A DNA stretch of 64,000 nt from Rubellimicrobium arenae. Lineage in GTDB: Bacteria > Pseudomonadota > Alphaproteobacteria > Rhodobacterales > Rhodobacteraceae. The DNA lies in NCBI RefSeq assembly GCF_017916275.1, contig NZ_JAFMST010000002.1, forward strand, positions 186,001 through 250,000, written 5' to 3'. Shown here piece after piece: positions 47,977 to 56,612 of the stretch. The notes below the pieces were generated by a model. That model did no database searches, was not told the DNA's origin, and worked only from the letters and a program-made list of their open reading frames with translations. The position numbers were made by a program, and so were the translations under genes. Each line of letters begins with the position of its first letter. Positions within the stretch are counted from its first letter, which is position 1.

Positions 47977-48600
47977 TCAGCCGTTCTTGGCGTAGAACTC
48001 GACCACGAGGTTCGGCTGCATGATGACCGGGTACGGCACGTCGGCCAGGCCCGGCTGGCGCACGAAGGTCGCGGTCAGCTTGTTGTGGTCCACTTCCAGG
48101 TAGTCGGGGACGTCACGCTCGGTCAGCTGGATGGCCTCTTGGATCAGGCCGAGCTGCTTGGACTTGGCGCGGACCTCGATGACGTCGCCTTCCTTCACGC
48201 GGTAGGAGGGGATGTTCACCGACTTGCCGTTCACCGTCACGTGGGCGTGGTTCACGAACTGGCGGGCGGCCCAGATGGTGGGCACGAACTTGGCGCGGTA
48301 GACCACGGCATCCAGGCGACGCTCGAGGAAGCCCACGAGGTTCTCGCCGGTGTCGCCGGTGACGCGGGCGGCGTCGGCGTAGATACGCTTGAACTGCTTC
48401 TCGGTCAGGTCGCCGTAGTAGCCCTTGAGCTTTTGCTTGGCGCGCAGCTGCGTGCCGAAGTCGGACAGCTTGTTCTTGCGGCGCTGGCCGTGCTGGCCGG
48501 GGCCGTATTCGCGCTTGTTGACGGGCGACTTCGGACGGCCGAAGACGTTCTCGCCCATGCGGCGGTCAAGCTTGTATTTGGCAGCGGTGCGTTTGGTCAC
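47977..48600 (-). CDS. rpsD: 30S ribosomal protein S4
   Basis: S4 is a primary 16S rRNA-binding protein and 30S assembly initiator. The 207-residue protein begins (GTG) [20 protein letters not shown] and contains [59 protein letters not shown], the S4 RNA-binding domain, and ends [16 protein letters not shown] stands seven bases upstream. It is monocistronic here, away from the main ribosomal protein cluster, as is common in alphaproteobacteria. Confidence 0.98.
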   Translation of the reverse strand: MTKRTAAKYKLDRRMGENVFGRPKSPVNKREYGPGQHGQRRKNKLSDFGTQLRAKQKLKGYYGDLTEKQFKRIYADAARVTGDTGENLVGFLERRLDAVVYRAKFVPTIWAARQFVNHAHVTVNGKSVNIPSYRVKEGDVIEVRAKSKQLGLIQEAIQLTERDVPDYLEVDHNKLTATFVRQPGLADVPYPVIMQPNLVVEFYAKNG

Positions 48601-48764
48601 CCCTGATCTCCTTCGATGGCCCATGTCGGGCAGGTTGAAGGGCGTTGTCCTTTCCCCAAGGGGCGACAGGCATCCCCTTGCGGGGGCCACCAACACCAGG
48701 CGCGCCTCTTCGCCGCTTCGGCGGGGGTTGTCAACCCTCGCGCCGAAGCCCAGGACTGTCGGCC

Positions 48765-49571
48765 ATGAGAAAGCAGTTCCTGGCCATCCGCTGGGGCCGG
48801 AAGTACGGGCCCGAGTATCTGAACCGCCTTTACGGCATGGTCGCGCGCCACACGACGCCGCCCTTCGACTTCTGGTGCCTCACCGACGACTCCGCCGGCG
48901 TCCGGCCCGAGGTGCGTTGCCTCCCCCTGCCCCCGATGGGCTGCGAGATGCCCCGGAACACCTATGGCGTCTGGGGAAAGTCGCGGCTCTGGCGTCCGGA
49001 CCTGGGCGGCCCGCAGGGGCCGGTGCTGTTCATCGACCTCGACGTGGTGATCACCGGGTCGCTGGACGCCTTCTTCGAATTCGGGTCCGAGGATGACGTG
49101 ATCCTCGCCCGCAACCCCAACACCCCCTTCGAGAAGCTGGGCCAGACGTCCATCTTCCGCTTTCCGGTCGGCAAGCTGGCGCCCTTGCGCGAAAGGTTCC
49201 TGGCCGACCCGCAGGGCGTCGCCGACGAGTACCGGTTCGAGCAGCGCTTCGTCACCCGCAACGCGCCCGGCGGCGTGACCTTCTGGCCCGCGGGCTGGGT
49301 CGCCGTCTTCAAATGGCACTGCATCCCGGCCTTTCCGCTCAACTACGTCCAGGCTCCGCGCCTGCCCAGGGATGCCCGCGTCGTGATCTTCCCCGGACCG
49401 CTGAACCCGCCCGACGCCATCGCCGGGCGCTACCGGGACAGCGAGCCCGCGCGCGCGCCCCTCGACCACCTCGCCCGGGGATTCCGGGGCGAACGGCGCG
49501 AAGGGCTGGTGAAGCATCTCCGGCACTACATCCGTCCGGCCCCCTGGGTGGCCGAGCATTGGCGGGAGTGA
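48765..49571 (+). CDS. Glycosyltransferase-like protein (DxD type)
   Basis: The 268-residue protein starts [20 protein letters not shown] and has a DxD-type motif in [20 protein letters not shown], with [14 protein letters not shown] and WGKSRLWRP elements around it. This resembles GT8/GT-A glycosyltransferases that use nucleotide sugars. A rather weak AGGA site lies 11 bases before the ATG. The acceptor is unknown. The two DMT-type genes follow after two bases, which suggests an operon without clear functional link. Confidence 0.7.
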   Translation: MRKQFLAIRWGRKYGPEYLNRLYGMVARHTTPPFDFWCLTDDSAGVRPEVRCLPLPPMGCEMPRNTYGVWGKSRLWRPDLGGPQGPVLFIDLDVVITGSLDAFFEFGSEDDVILARNPNTPFEKLGQTSIFRFPVGKLAPLRERFLADPQGVADEYRFEQRFVTRNAPGGVTFWPAGWVAVFKWHCIPAFPLNYVQAPRLPRDARVVIFPGPLNPPDAIAGRYRDSEPARAPLDHLARGFRGERREGLVKHLRHYIRPAPWVAEHWRE

Positions 49572-49573
49572 CC

Positions 49574-50044
49574 ATGGCCGATCCCGCATCCCGTCCCCGG
49601 CCGCTGCACATCCTGGCGGCGCTGGGCTCCGGCGGGCTCCTCTCGCTCATGGTGCTCTGCAACTCGACGGTCACGGCCCATGCCGGTCCTTTCTGGGGGT
49701 CGCTCGTGCCCCATGCGACGGGGACGGTGGCGGCCCTTCTGGCCTTGGCCGTCCTGCGGCGGCCGTCGCCACCCGGACAGGGGGCGGGGGCGCCGGCCTG
49801 GGCCTATCTGGGCGGCCTCCTGGGCGCCATGACGGTGATGCTGTCCTCGGTGTCGGCCAACACGGCCCTGGCGCTGTCGGGGACGCTGGCGCTCGGGCTC
49901 GTCGGGCAGGCAGGCTTCGGGGTCGCGGCGGACCGCTGGGGGCTGCTCGGGCTGCCGCGCCGCAAGGCGACGGCGCGCGATCTCGTGTCGCTGGGCCTGA
50001 TCCTGGGCGGCAGCGCGATCCTCATCTTCGGAGCGCCGGCATGA
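49574..50044 (+). CDS. DMT-superfamily half-size transporter subunit (DUF606/YdcZ type)
   Basis: The 156-residue protein has about five hydrophobic helices (LHILAALGSGGLLSLMVLC, GTVAALLALAVL, AWAYLGGLLGAMTVML, TLALGLVGQAGFGV, VSLGLILGGSAILIF). This matches the YdcZ/DUF606 half-size DMT proteins, in which two five-helix halves act together. Its stop overlaps the start of the second half by four bases (ATGA), so both are made together. The substrate is unknown. Confidence 0.82.
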   Translation: MADPASRPRPLHILAALGSGGLLSLMVLCNSTVTAHAGPFWGSLVPHATGTVAALLALAVLRRPSPPGQGAGAPAWAYLGGLLGAMTVMLSSVSANTALALSGTLALGLVGQAGFGVAADRWGLLGLPRRKATARDLVSLGLILGGSAILIFGAPA

Positions 50045-50472
50045 TCGGCCCGATCGCCATGGCCGTGCTGGCAGGCGTGCTCATCGGGCTCAGCCGGCAG
50101 GTGAACGGCCGCCTTTCGCTGTCCAAGGGGGCGCTCGGCGCATCGTTCTGGAATCACCTGGTGGGCGCGCTGGCCCTGGTCGCGGCCGTTCTGGCGCTCT
50201 GGGTCGGCGCGGGCGGGCCGCTCTGGCCCACGGCCCTGTCCGACGTGCCGGCCTTCGCCTGGGCGGGCGGCGCGCTCGGGGTGGTCTTCGTCGCCTCGGG
50301 GAGCTGGCTCGTGTCCCGCATCGGGGCTGCGAACACCGCACTCCTGGTGATCGCGGGCCAGATGGTCACGGGAGCTCTGCTCGACACCCTGCGGGGGGCC
50401 GAGGGGGCGCCGATCCGGGCCCTGGGCGTCGCCGTCATCCTTGGCGGCGTGGCGCTCCGCTCAAAGGGGTAG
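50041..50472 (+). CDS. DMT-superfamily half-size transporter subunit, second partner
   Basis: The 143-residue protein also has five helices, from IAMAVLAGVLIGLSRQVNG, through AGALGVVFVASGSWLVSRIG, to ALGVAVILGGVALRSKG. It is the partner of the preceding gene, with the same fold and roughly antiparallel pseudo-symmetry expected of paired DUF606 proteins. Its last 12 bases overlap the convergent VOC gene. Heteromeric function is an inference from the tight coupling. Confidence 0.82.
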   Translation: MIGPIAMAVLAGVLIGLSRQVNGRLSLSKGALGASFWNHLVGALALVAAVLALWVGAGGPLWPTALSDVPAFAWAGGALGVVFVASGSWLVSRIGAANTALLVIAGQMVTGALLDTLRGAEGAPIRALGVAVILGGVALRSKG

Positions 50473-51123
50473 GATCTCGATGCCCTCGGGCCCGTGGCGG
50501 GGGCCGTCGATCCCTTCGGCCCGGAGCCGCCGCCAGTAGCCGCTGCCTGCGTTGAGCGTCGGATCGGCCCGCGTCTCGGGCAGGCAATACAGCTCCACCA
50601 CGTCGTCGCCCCAGGCGAGGAAGCTCACCTCGACCGGACCTTCGGGTCGCTCCAGGGTCACGCGTGACCGCTCCTCGAGACCAAGATCAACGAGGAACCG
50701 GCGCATCGGGTCGAACTCGGCGCAGGACAGGCCGATATGGTCATGCCCCCAGGGGGCTGGCGGCGCGGGCGCGCGCCGGGCCAGCAGCTCGACCTTGGCG
50801 CCCTCGGGACCATCGATGAACACATAGTCCACCCCGGCCTGCCAGAATTCCGGGATATGGAGAGGGCCGTCCGGCGTCGCGGAGGACAGCCGCCCTCCCC
50901 GCGCCAGGCACTCCTCCAGCGCCGCCGGCACGTCCGGCACCGAAAGCGCGAGGTGATCGAAGCGGCCGTGCCGCCCGTCGGGCTCGCCCTGCGCCAGGAT
51001 CACGGCCTGCGATCCCCTCGCCATTCGGTCGCCCTCGCGGCGGAAGCCGAAGACCTGCTCCAGCTGGGCGGCTCCGGCTTCGGGGTCCCGCAGGACGAGC
51101 TCGGGGATCAGGGCACGTGACAT
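50461..51123 (-). CDS. VOC-family protein (glyoxalase/dioxygenase fold)
   Basis: The 220-residue protein has two VOC modules: RALIPELVLRDPEAGAAQLE with FDHLALSVPDVPAALEECL, and HDHIGLSCAEFDPMRRFLVD with VSFLAWGDDVVELYCLPE. Such proteins bind a metal with paired His/Glu residues and act as glyoxalases, dioxygenases or resistance proteins. GAGGAGG precedes the ATG. The substrate cannot be assigned. Confidence 0.85.
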   Translation of the reverse strand: MSRALIPELVLRDPEAGAAQLEQVFGFRREGDRMARGSQAVILAQGEPDGRHGRFDHLALSVPDVPAALEECLARGGRLSSATPDGPLHIPEFWQAGVDYVFIDGPEGAKVELLARRAPAPPAPWGHDHIGLSCAEFDPMRRFLVDLGLEERSRVTLERPEGPVEVSFLAWGDDVVELYCLPETRADPTLNAGSGYWRRLRAEGIDGPRHGPEGIEILPL

Positions 51124-51231
51124 GGGGGCCTCCTCGCAACCATTCCCGGCCTCCTAGCCAGACGGCACGAGGATGGCGAGTCCCCGGAGGCGACCCCGAT
51201 GGAGCGGCCTCCGGCGTCCCGACCTCGGGGA

Positions 51232-52395
51232 TCAGTCGTCCTCGACACCGCCCTTCCGTTCGTTCCCGGCCATGGCATCGTCCAGGAACTCGCGGGTGTC
51301 CTCGTAGAGGCGGCTGATCGAGTCGGTCTGGTTGAGGTCCTCGGCCTCCATCTCCTCGTTGACGCCCACTTCGGCGCCCGCGGACAGCGGGTCCTCGCCC
51401 GGGGTGGCGATCAGCTTCTCCTCCAGCGACAGGTTGTCGTCCGGAAGGTCCCGATGCTCGGGCAGGAACGGCGTGTTGTTGGGATCGATGATCGAATCGT
51501 CGGCCAGGATGTCGCCGGCCATGCCCTCGATGGTCATGTCCCCCGCGATCTCCTCCTCTTCGGACAGCTCCGGATCGAACTCGTCGTCGACGCCCTGCGC
51601 CACCACCGTAGAGGCGTCGCCTCCTTCCCAGCCTTCCAGCGCCCCCGCGAGGACAGCGCCACCGACGCCCGCGCTTTCCGACGTGGCGTCGCGCAGGTCG
51701 CGCTCGTCGTTCTCGAGGTCCTGGAGATGAGCGACCCGCTCCCGGTTCCAGGCGGCCTTGTCCTCGTGGCCGTGGCCGATGATCGAGCCGTCGGTGTCCT
51801 CGTCCTCGATCGGCACCTCCCCTTCCTCGGGGGCGTTCATGCGGATGCCGTGCCCGCCGTTCAGGTTGGGGTCCGTATCCCGGTCGCCGCCCAGGGCGTC
51901 GCCACCCGGCGGCACCATCAGCTCCTCGAGCTGCCCGTCACCGGTTTCCAGCCCGGGAGCGTCGCCGCTGCGGTCCGCCGCTCCGCCGCCCGCGACGGGG
52001 AAGCTGTCCGAATCGGGCATCATCTCCTGGAGCTGCCCATCCCCGGTCTCGAGTCCGGGCGCGTCGGAGCCGCGGCGATAGCCGTCGTCATCCTCATCCT
52101 CGTCGAAGGTGTCGGGATCGTTGTCGTCGTCGCGATAGCCGTCCTCGTCCTCCTCGGGCGCGACCGGATCCACGTCGTCGCGGTCCTCCGAGGGGTAGCC
52201 GGCGCCCTCGATGCGGAGATCCTGCTGGCCGGTGGTCTCGGCCTGCGGGGCGGTCGCGTCCTCGGGGCGGCGGCGGCTGAAGGCGGCGTTGATCGCCCGT
52301 CCGGCGCCCGCTTGGGCCGCGGAGGGCCGCCCCATGTCCACGGCGCGCTCGGTGATGGCGTCGTCGGGATCGGGCGGGTTCGGTTGGTTGGCCAC
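51232..52395 (-). CDS. Highly acidic, probably disordered protein with an internal duplication
   Basis: I do not recognise this 387-residue protein. It starts (GTG) MANQPNPPDPDDAITERAVD after AAGGAG, and is dominated by Asp and Glu in the N-terminal half with no signal peptide or membrane helix. DAPGLETGDGQLQEMM (111-126) recurs as DAPGLETGDGQLEELM (145-160), 34 residues apart. A calmer C-terminal half contains EDKAAWNRERVAHLQDLEND, and blocks such as AGDILADDSIIDPNNTPFLP and SISRLYEDTREFLDDAMAG, which may form helices. It lies 93 bases downstream of nrdJ on the same strand, so it may be transcribed with it. Confidence 0.8.
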   Translation of the reverse strand: MANQPNPPDPDDAITERAVDMGRPSAAQAGAGRAINAAFSRRRPEDATAPQAETTGQQDLRIEGAGYPSEDRDDVDPVAPEEDEDGYRDDDNDPDTFDEDEDDDGYRRGSDAPGLETGDGQLQEMMPDSDSFPVAGGGAADRSGDAPGLETGDGQLEELMVPPGGDALGGDRDTDPNLNGGHGIRMNAPEEGEVPIEDEDTDGSIIGHGHEDKAAWNRERVAHLQDLENDERDLRDATSESAGVGGAVLAGALEGWEGGDASTVVAQGVDDEFDPELSEEEEIAGDMTIEGMAGDILADDSIIDPNNTPFLPEHRDLPDDNLSLEEKLIATPGEDPLSAGAEVGVNEEMEAEDLNQTDSISRLYEDTREFLDDAMAGNERKGGVEDD

Positions 52396-52488
52396 GATGT
52401 CGCTCCTTCCGATGCAGTGGTCGGGGCGCGGAATTGCCTGTCCTGTCCCCTTCCCCCCTTCAATGCCCAAGCCGCGCGGGGGTTCCTG

Positions 52489-54804
52489 TCACCCGCAGCG
52501 CGAGAAGCCGCAGGTGGCGCAGCTCAGGCAGCCTTCCTGCACCCGGACCTCGTAGCTCCCGCAGGAGGGGCAGGCCATGCCGGGCGGCGCGGCGACGGCG
52601 TCCCGGGCCGGGGTTTCCTCCCAGCCCGCGTCGTCGAACTTGCCGGTCCGGATCACCGGGGTCGCCACGCCCTGCGGCTCGACCAGCGCCACCGGCCCGT
52701 CCACGAAGCCAATGCGCTTGAGGTGCTTCTCGATCTCCAGGCCGATGGCCGCGAGGATCGAAGGCACGTACTTGCCCCCCATCCAAGCGCCGCCGCGCGG
52801 GTCGAAGACCGCCTTCAGCTCGTCCACGACGAAGGCCACCTCGCCCCCGCGCCGGAACACCGCCGAGATCATGCGCGTCAGCGCCACCGTCCAGGCGTAA
52901 TGCTCCATGTTCTTGGAGTTGATGAAGACCTCGAAGGGCCGCCGCTTCCCGTCCACCACGATGTCGTTGACGGTGATGTACATGGCGTGCTCGGAGCCGG
53001 GCCAGCGCAGCTTGTAGGTCGCGCCCTCCAGCTCCTCGGGCCGTTCCATCGGCGTGTCCTCGGCCCTGGGTTCGGGCTTGGGCGGCTCGGCCACCGACAG
53101 CACCGATCCCGTGACGGCGTTGGGCCGGTAGGTCGTGCAGCCCTTGCAGCCCTGGTCCCAGGCGGCCTGATACACGTCACGGAACGCCTCGAAGGGGATG
53201 TCGGCGGGCACGTTGATCGTTTTGGAAATGGACGAATCCACCCACTCCTGCGCCGCCGCCTGCATCCGCACATGGTCCAGCGGCGCGAGGTCCTGCGCCG
53301 TCACCACATGCGCGGGCAGCGGCGCGTCGCCCTTGAGCCGGCGCCAGAGCGCAACGGCATAGTCCACCACCTCATCTTCGCGCCGGGTGCCATCCGGCAT
53401 CAGCACCTTGCGCGTGTAGGAGGTGGCGAAGACCGGCTCGATCCCGCTCGACACGTTCCCCGCATACAGCGAGATCGTCCCCGTCGGCGCGATGGAGGTC
53501 AGGAGCGCGTTGCGGATGCCGTGCGCCCGCACCGCCTCGCGCACGTCCTCGTCCATGCGCCGCATCGTCCCGGACTCCAGGTACTTCTCCGCGTCGAACA
53601 GCGGGAACGGCCCCTTCTCTTTGGCCAGATCCACGCTCGCCAGATAGGCGGCCCGCGCCACCTGCCGCATGACGCCCCGCGTCCAGTCCGCCGCCTCGGG
53701 CGAGCCATAGCGCAGCCCCACCATCATCAGCGCATCGGCCAGCCCCGTGACCCCCAGCCCGATCCGCCGCTTGGTCTGCGCCTCCTCGGCCTGCTGCGGC
53801 AGCGGAAAGCGCGACAGGTCCACCACGTCGTCCATCATGCGGACCGCGACGGCGACGAGGTCCCGCAGCTCCCCCTCGTCCAGCCGCGCCTCGGGGCCGA
53901 AGGGGTCCCGCACCAGCCGCGACAGGTTCACCGAGCCCAGCAGGCATGCGCCATAGGGCGGCAGCGGCTGCTCCCCGCAGGGGTTGGTGGCGGCGATCGT
54001 CTCGGCGTAGCGCAGGTTGTTCTGCTGGTTGATCCGGTCGATGAAGATGACGCCCGGCTCGGCGAAGTCGTAGGTCGCGCGCATGATCCGGTCCCACAGG
54101 TCGCGCGCCCGGATCGTCCGGTAGACCTTGCCGCCGAACACGAGGTCCCAGTCGGCGTCGTCCCGCACCGCCGCCATGAAGGGGTCGGTGACCAGCACGC
54201 TCACGTTGAACATCCGCAGCCGCGCCGGGTCCTGCTTGGCGGTGACGAAGTCCTCGATGTCGGGGTGGTCGCAGCGCATCGTCGCCATCATCGCCCCGCG
54301 CCGCGACCCCGCCGACATGATCGTCCGGCACATCGCGTCCCAGACGTCCATGAACGACAGCGGCCCCGAGGCGTCGGCTCCTACGCCCTTCACCGGCGCC
54401 CCCCGGGGCCGCAAGGTCGAGAAGTCGTAGCCGATGCCGCCCCCCGCCTGCATCGTCAGCGCCGCCTCCTTGAGAGCGTCGAAGATGCCGGCCATGGAAT
54501 CCTCGACCGTCCCCATGACGAAGCAGTTGAACAGCGTCACCGCCCGGCCCGTCCCCGCGCCCGCGGTGATCCGTCCGGCGGGCAGGAAGCGGAAGCCCTC
54601 CAGCGCCGCCTGGAACCGCGGCTCCCACTCCTCCGGCCGCGCCTCGACCGAGGCGATGGCCCGCGCCACCCGCCGCCAGGTGTCCTCGACCATGCCGTCC
54701 ACCGGCGTCCCGTCCGGCGCCTTGAGCCGGTACTTCATGTCCCAGATCGACTCCGAGATCGGGGCCAGGAACCGCGAGCTCATCGGGCTTTGGTCGTTCG
54801 CCAT
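52489..54804 (-). CDS. nrdJ: Adenosylcobalamin-dependent class II ribonucleotide reductase
   Basis: The enzyme makes deoxyribonucleotides using vitamin B12 and needs no oxygen. The 771-residue protein has FNCFVMGTVEDSMAGIFDAL, GGGIGYDFSTLRPRGAPVKG, the active-site NPCGEQPLPPYGACLLGSVN, and IAPTGTISLYAGNVSSGIEP. A TSCPD-type domain appears as TVNDIVVDGKRRPFEVFINS, and the C-terminus is a Cys-rich ribbon (CPSCGSYEVRVQEGCLSCAT). CAGGAGG stands before the ATG at 54804. No other reductase or B12 gene is in the window. Confidence 0.95.
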   Translation of the reverse strand: MANDQSPMSSRFLAPISESIWDMKYRLKAPDGTPVDGMVEDTWRRVARAIASVEARPEEWEPRFQAALEGFRFLPAGRITAGAGTGRAVTLFNCFVMGTVEDSMAGIFDALKEAALTMQAGGGIGYDFSTLRPRGAPVKGVGADASGPLSFMDVWDAMCRTIMSAGSRRGAMMATMRCDHPDIEDFVTAKQDPARLRMFNVSVLVTDPFMAAVRDDADWDLVFGGKVYRTIRARDLWDRIMRATYDFAEPGVIFIDRINQQNNLRYAETIAATNPCGEQPLPPYGACLLGSVNLSRLVRDPFGPEARLDEGELRDLVAVAVRMMDDVVDLSRFPLPQQAEEAQTKRRIGLGVTGLADALMMVGLRYGSPEAADWTRGVMRQVARAAYLASVDLAKEKGPFPLFDAEKYLESGTMRRMDEDVREAVRAHGIRNALLTSIAPTGTISLYAGNVSSGIEPVFATSYTRKVLMPDGTRREDEVVDYAVALWRRLKGDAPLPAHVVTAQDLAPLDHVRMQAAAQEWVDSSISKTINVPADIPFEAFRDVYQAAWDQGCKGCTTYRPNAVTGSVLSVAEPPKPEPRAEDTPMERPEELEGATYKLRWPGSEHAMYITVNDIVVDGKRRPFEVFINSKNMEHYAWTVALTRMISAVFRRGGEVAFVVDELKAVFDPRGGAWMGGKYVPSILAAIGLEIEKHLKRIGFVDGPVALVEPQGVATPVIRTGKFDDAGWEETPARDAVAAPPGMACPSCGSYEVRVQEGCLSCATCGFSRCG

Positions 54805-54959
54805 GGGGCCTCCTGAACAAAGGGGGAACACCGATCTTGGCGTTCCGCCGGGGCATGGTCAACAACATGTGGGACCGGCCCCCTTGCGGACAAGCGCCGC
54901 GGGCCGCATGGTGCCCGCCGCGCTGGGGGCGGCGCATGTTCGGGGGTCGGGGGACCGCA

Positions 54960-55406
54960 TTGGCCAAGCTGCATCTGATCAAGCTGTCGGTGGGCACCGA
55001 CGACGTGGCGGACCTCGCCGGCTGGCAGTCCGGCCCGGGCCGGGGCCATGACGGCCGTCCGCGCCACGTCACCCGCATGTGGCCCAAGCGCGAGGAGGAG
55101 CTGCTCGACGGCGGCTCGATCTACTGGACGATCAAGGGCGTGGTGCTCTGCCGCCAGCGCCTCCTGGGCCTCGAGGAGGTGCGGGGCCACGACGGCATCC
55201 CCCGCTGCGCCCTGGTCCTCGACCACGAGATTGTCCGCGTGACGCCCACGCCCCGCCGTCCCTTCCAGGGCTGGCGCTACCTTCCCCATGACGAGGCGCC
55301 GCGGGATCTCGGCCATTGGGATGCCACCGAGGATGAGCTTCCCCCGAAGCTGTCCATGGCGCTGGCCGAATTCGGCGTCGTCTGGGGCCCGGCCCCCAAG
55401 CGATAG
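54960..55406 (+). CDS. DUF1489 family protein
   Basis: The protein of 148 residues matches the alphaproteobacterial DUF1489 family: KLHLIKLSVGTDDVADLAGW, WPKREEELLDGGSIYWTIKG, VVLCRQRLLGLEEV, and CALVLDHEIVRVTPTPRRPF. I start at the TTG at 54960, which has GGGGGA upstream and puts the LIKLSVG motif at the N-terminus as in homologues; longer frames upstream are not conserved. Function is unknown. It lies divergent from nrdJ. Confidence 0.85.
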   Translation: MAKLHLIKLSVGTDDVADLAGWQSGPGRGHDGRPRHVTRMWPKREEELLDGGSIYWTIKGVVLCRQRLLGLEEVRGHDGIPRCALVLDHEIVRVTPTPRRPFQGWRYLPHDEAPRDLGHWDATEDELPPKLSMALAEFGVVWGPAPKR

Positions 55407-55480
55407 CCCTGGATCGGCGCAGGGCCCGGCCCCTGACGGGCCTTGGCCCGACGTCCTCCTGCCCAAAGCGCAAATCCCAC

Positions 55481-55499
55481 TGTTGATGAACAATCAACA
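55481..55499. promoter_or_regulatory. Inverted repeat upstream of the second RTX gene
   Basis: TGTTGAT (55481-55487), five bases, ATCAACA (55493-55499): a perfect 7-bp dyad in an AT-richer patch. The arms resemble FNR half-sites (TTGAT) but the spacer is five and not four bases, so a different regulator is likelier. Confidence 0.45.
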
Positions 55500-55613
55500 A
55501 TGGATGTCAAGTTCGGACCGCCTCACTCGTTCAGGTGAGGTCGGACGCGATACCACTGACTCACGCCCCGATTGCCGGGGTGGCCCAGTCAGATTTTCAG
55601 CCAAGAGATCATT

Positions 55614-56522
55614 ATGGCCAAGGTATTCGCGAACAAAGCGTACAACATGACGAAGTACGACTTTAACTCCCTCTACTCGCTCACCGAACTCGTGACCCAC
55701 GCGGGCGAGCCCTATACGGTCAAGGGCGTCACCTACCAGGATCAGATCGAGGCCCGCTACAATGATGGCAGCGGGTCGCTCGTGCTCGCGTTCCCGGACG
55801 CCAGCACCGGCAAGCTCGGCGGGTTCTTCCACTCCTCGAGTTCGTCGGCTTCGGATGTCTGGGCCGGGATCCAGGACTTTTCCGTGGACTTCACGCAGAT
55901 GGGAAATGCCTGGGACACGCCCGATCGGGCCGACGACATGGCCGTCCTCGAGCGGATGCTGTCCAAGGCCGACACCTTCAAGCTGTCCAACGGCAATGAC
56001 GTGGCGATGGGCTTTGGCGGCCGCGACACGATGAACGGCAACGGCGGCTCGGACCGGCTGTTTGGCGGGAACGGCAACGACAGCGTCCACGGCGGCAAGG
56101 GCGACGACAAGCTGTTCGGCGAGGATGGGGCGGACACGCTCGTGGCCGGAGCGGGCAGCGATTCCCTGAACGGCGGCGGCGGCAAGGACATCCTGATCGG
56201 CGGGACCGATGGCCAAAGGGATGTGTTCGTGTTCCAGGACTGGCTGGACAGCATGCCCGGCTCGGCCCATGACGAGATCCGCAACTTCACGCGTGGCGTG
56301 GACGACATCAACCTCCGTGCGGTCGACGCCGACGAGAACTCGACCGAGTCGAACGAGGCGTTCCACTGGTCCGGCAAGTCCGCCGACGAGTACTCCGTCT
56401 GGTGGAAGGGCACGAGCGGCGGCGTCCTCCTGCGGGCGGATGTCAGCGGCGACGGGGTCTACGAGTTCGAGATCTTCGTGAAGGGCGTGGATCGGCTCAG
56501 CGAGAGTGACCTTATCCTCTGA
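55614..56522 (+). CDS. RTX calcium-binding protein
   Basis: The 302-residue protein starts MAKVFANKAYNMTKYDFNSL. The N-terminal 120 residues have no recognised domain (contain YTVKGVTYQDQIEARYNDGS). Residues about 127-198 hold RTX repeats (NGNGGSDRLFGGNGNDSVHG, KGDDKLFGEDGADTLVAGAG). The C-terminus ends ESDLIL, like the other RTX protein in the window (SSDFIL), the usual short hydrophobic end of type I secretion signals. No exporter genes are adjacent. Confidence 0.87.
   Translation: MAKVFANKAYNMTKYDFNSLYSLTELVTHAGEPYTVKGVTYQDQIEARYNDGSGSLVLAFPDASTGKLGGFFHSSSSSASDVWAGIQDFSVDFTQMGNAWDTPDRADDMAVLERMLSKADTFKLSNGNDVAMGFGGRDTMNGNGGSDRLFGGNGNDSVHGGKGDDKLFGEDGADTLVAGAGSDSLNGGGGKDILIGGTDGQRDVFVFQDWLDSMPGSAHDEIRNFTRGVDDINLRAVDADENSTESNEAFHWSGKSADEYSVWWKGTSGGVLLRADVSGDGVYEFEIFVKGVDRLSESDLIL
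55992..56207 (+). repeat. RTX nonapeptide repeats of the second RTX protein
   Basis: About seven GGxGxDxLx units encode a short calcium-binding beta-roll. Confidence 0.8.
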
Positions 56523-56550
56523 AGCCTGCGCCCCGGGCCGACTGGCGGAG

Positions 56551-56586
56551 CCGGGGGCGGGACGGCGAAGGTCGTCCCGCCCCCGG
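56551..56586. terminator. Long perfect hairpin between the convergent RTX and hisG genes
   Basis: A perfect 14-bp stem, CCGGGGGCGGGACG (56551-56564) with CGTCCCGCCCCCGG (56573-56586), encloses an 8-base loop. It lies between two convergent genes and probably terminates both; no U-tract follows, so folding alone or a rho-assisted mechanism is expected. Confidence 0.75.
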
Positions 56587-56612
56587 CCCCCAGGGTCCGG
56601 CCCCCGGATGCC

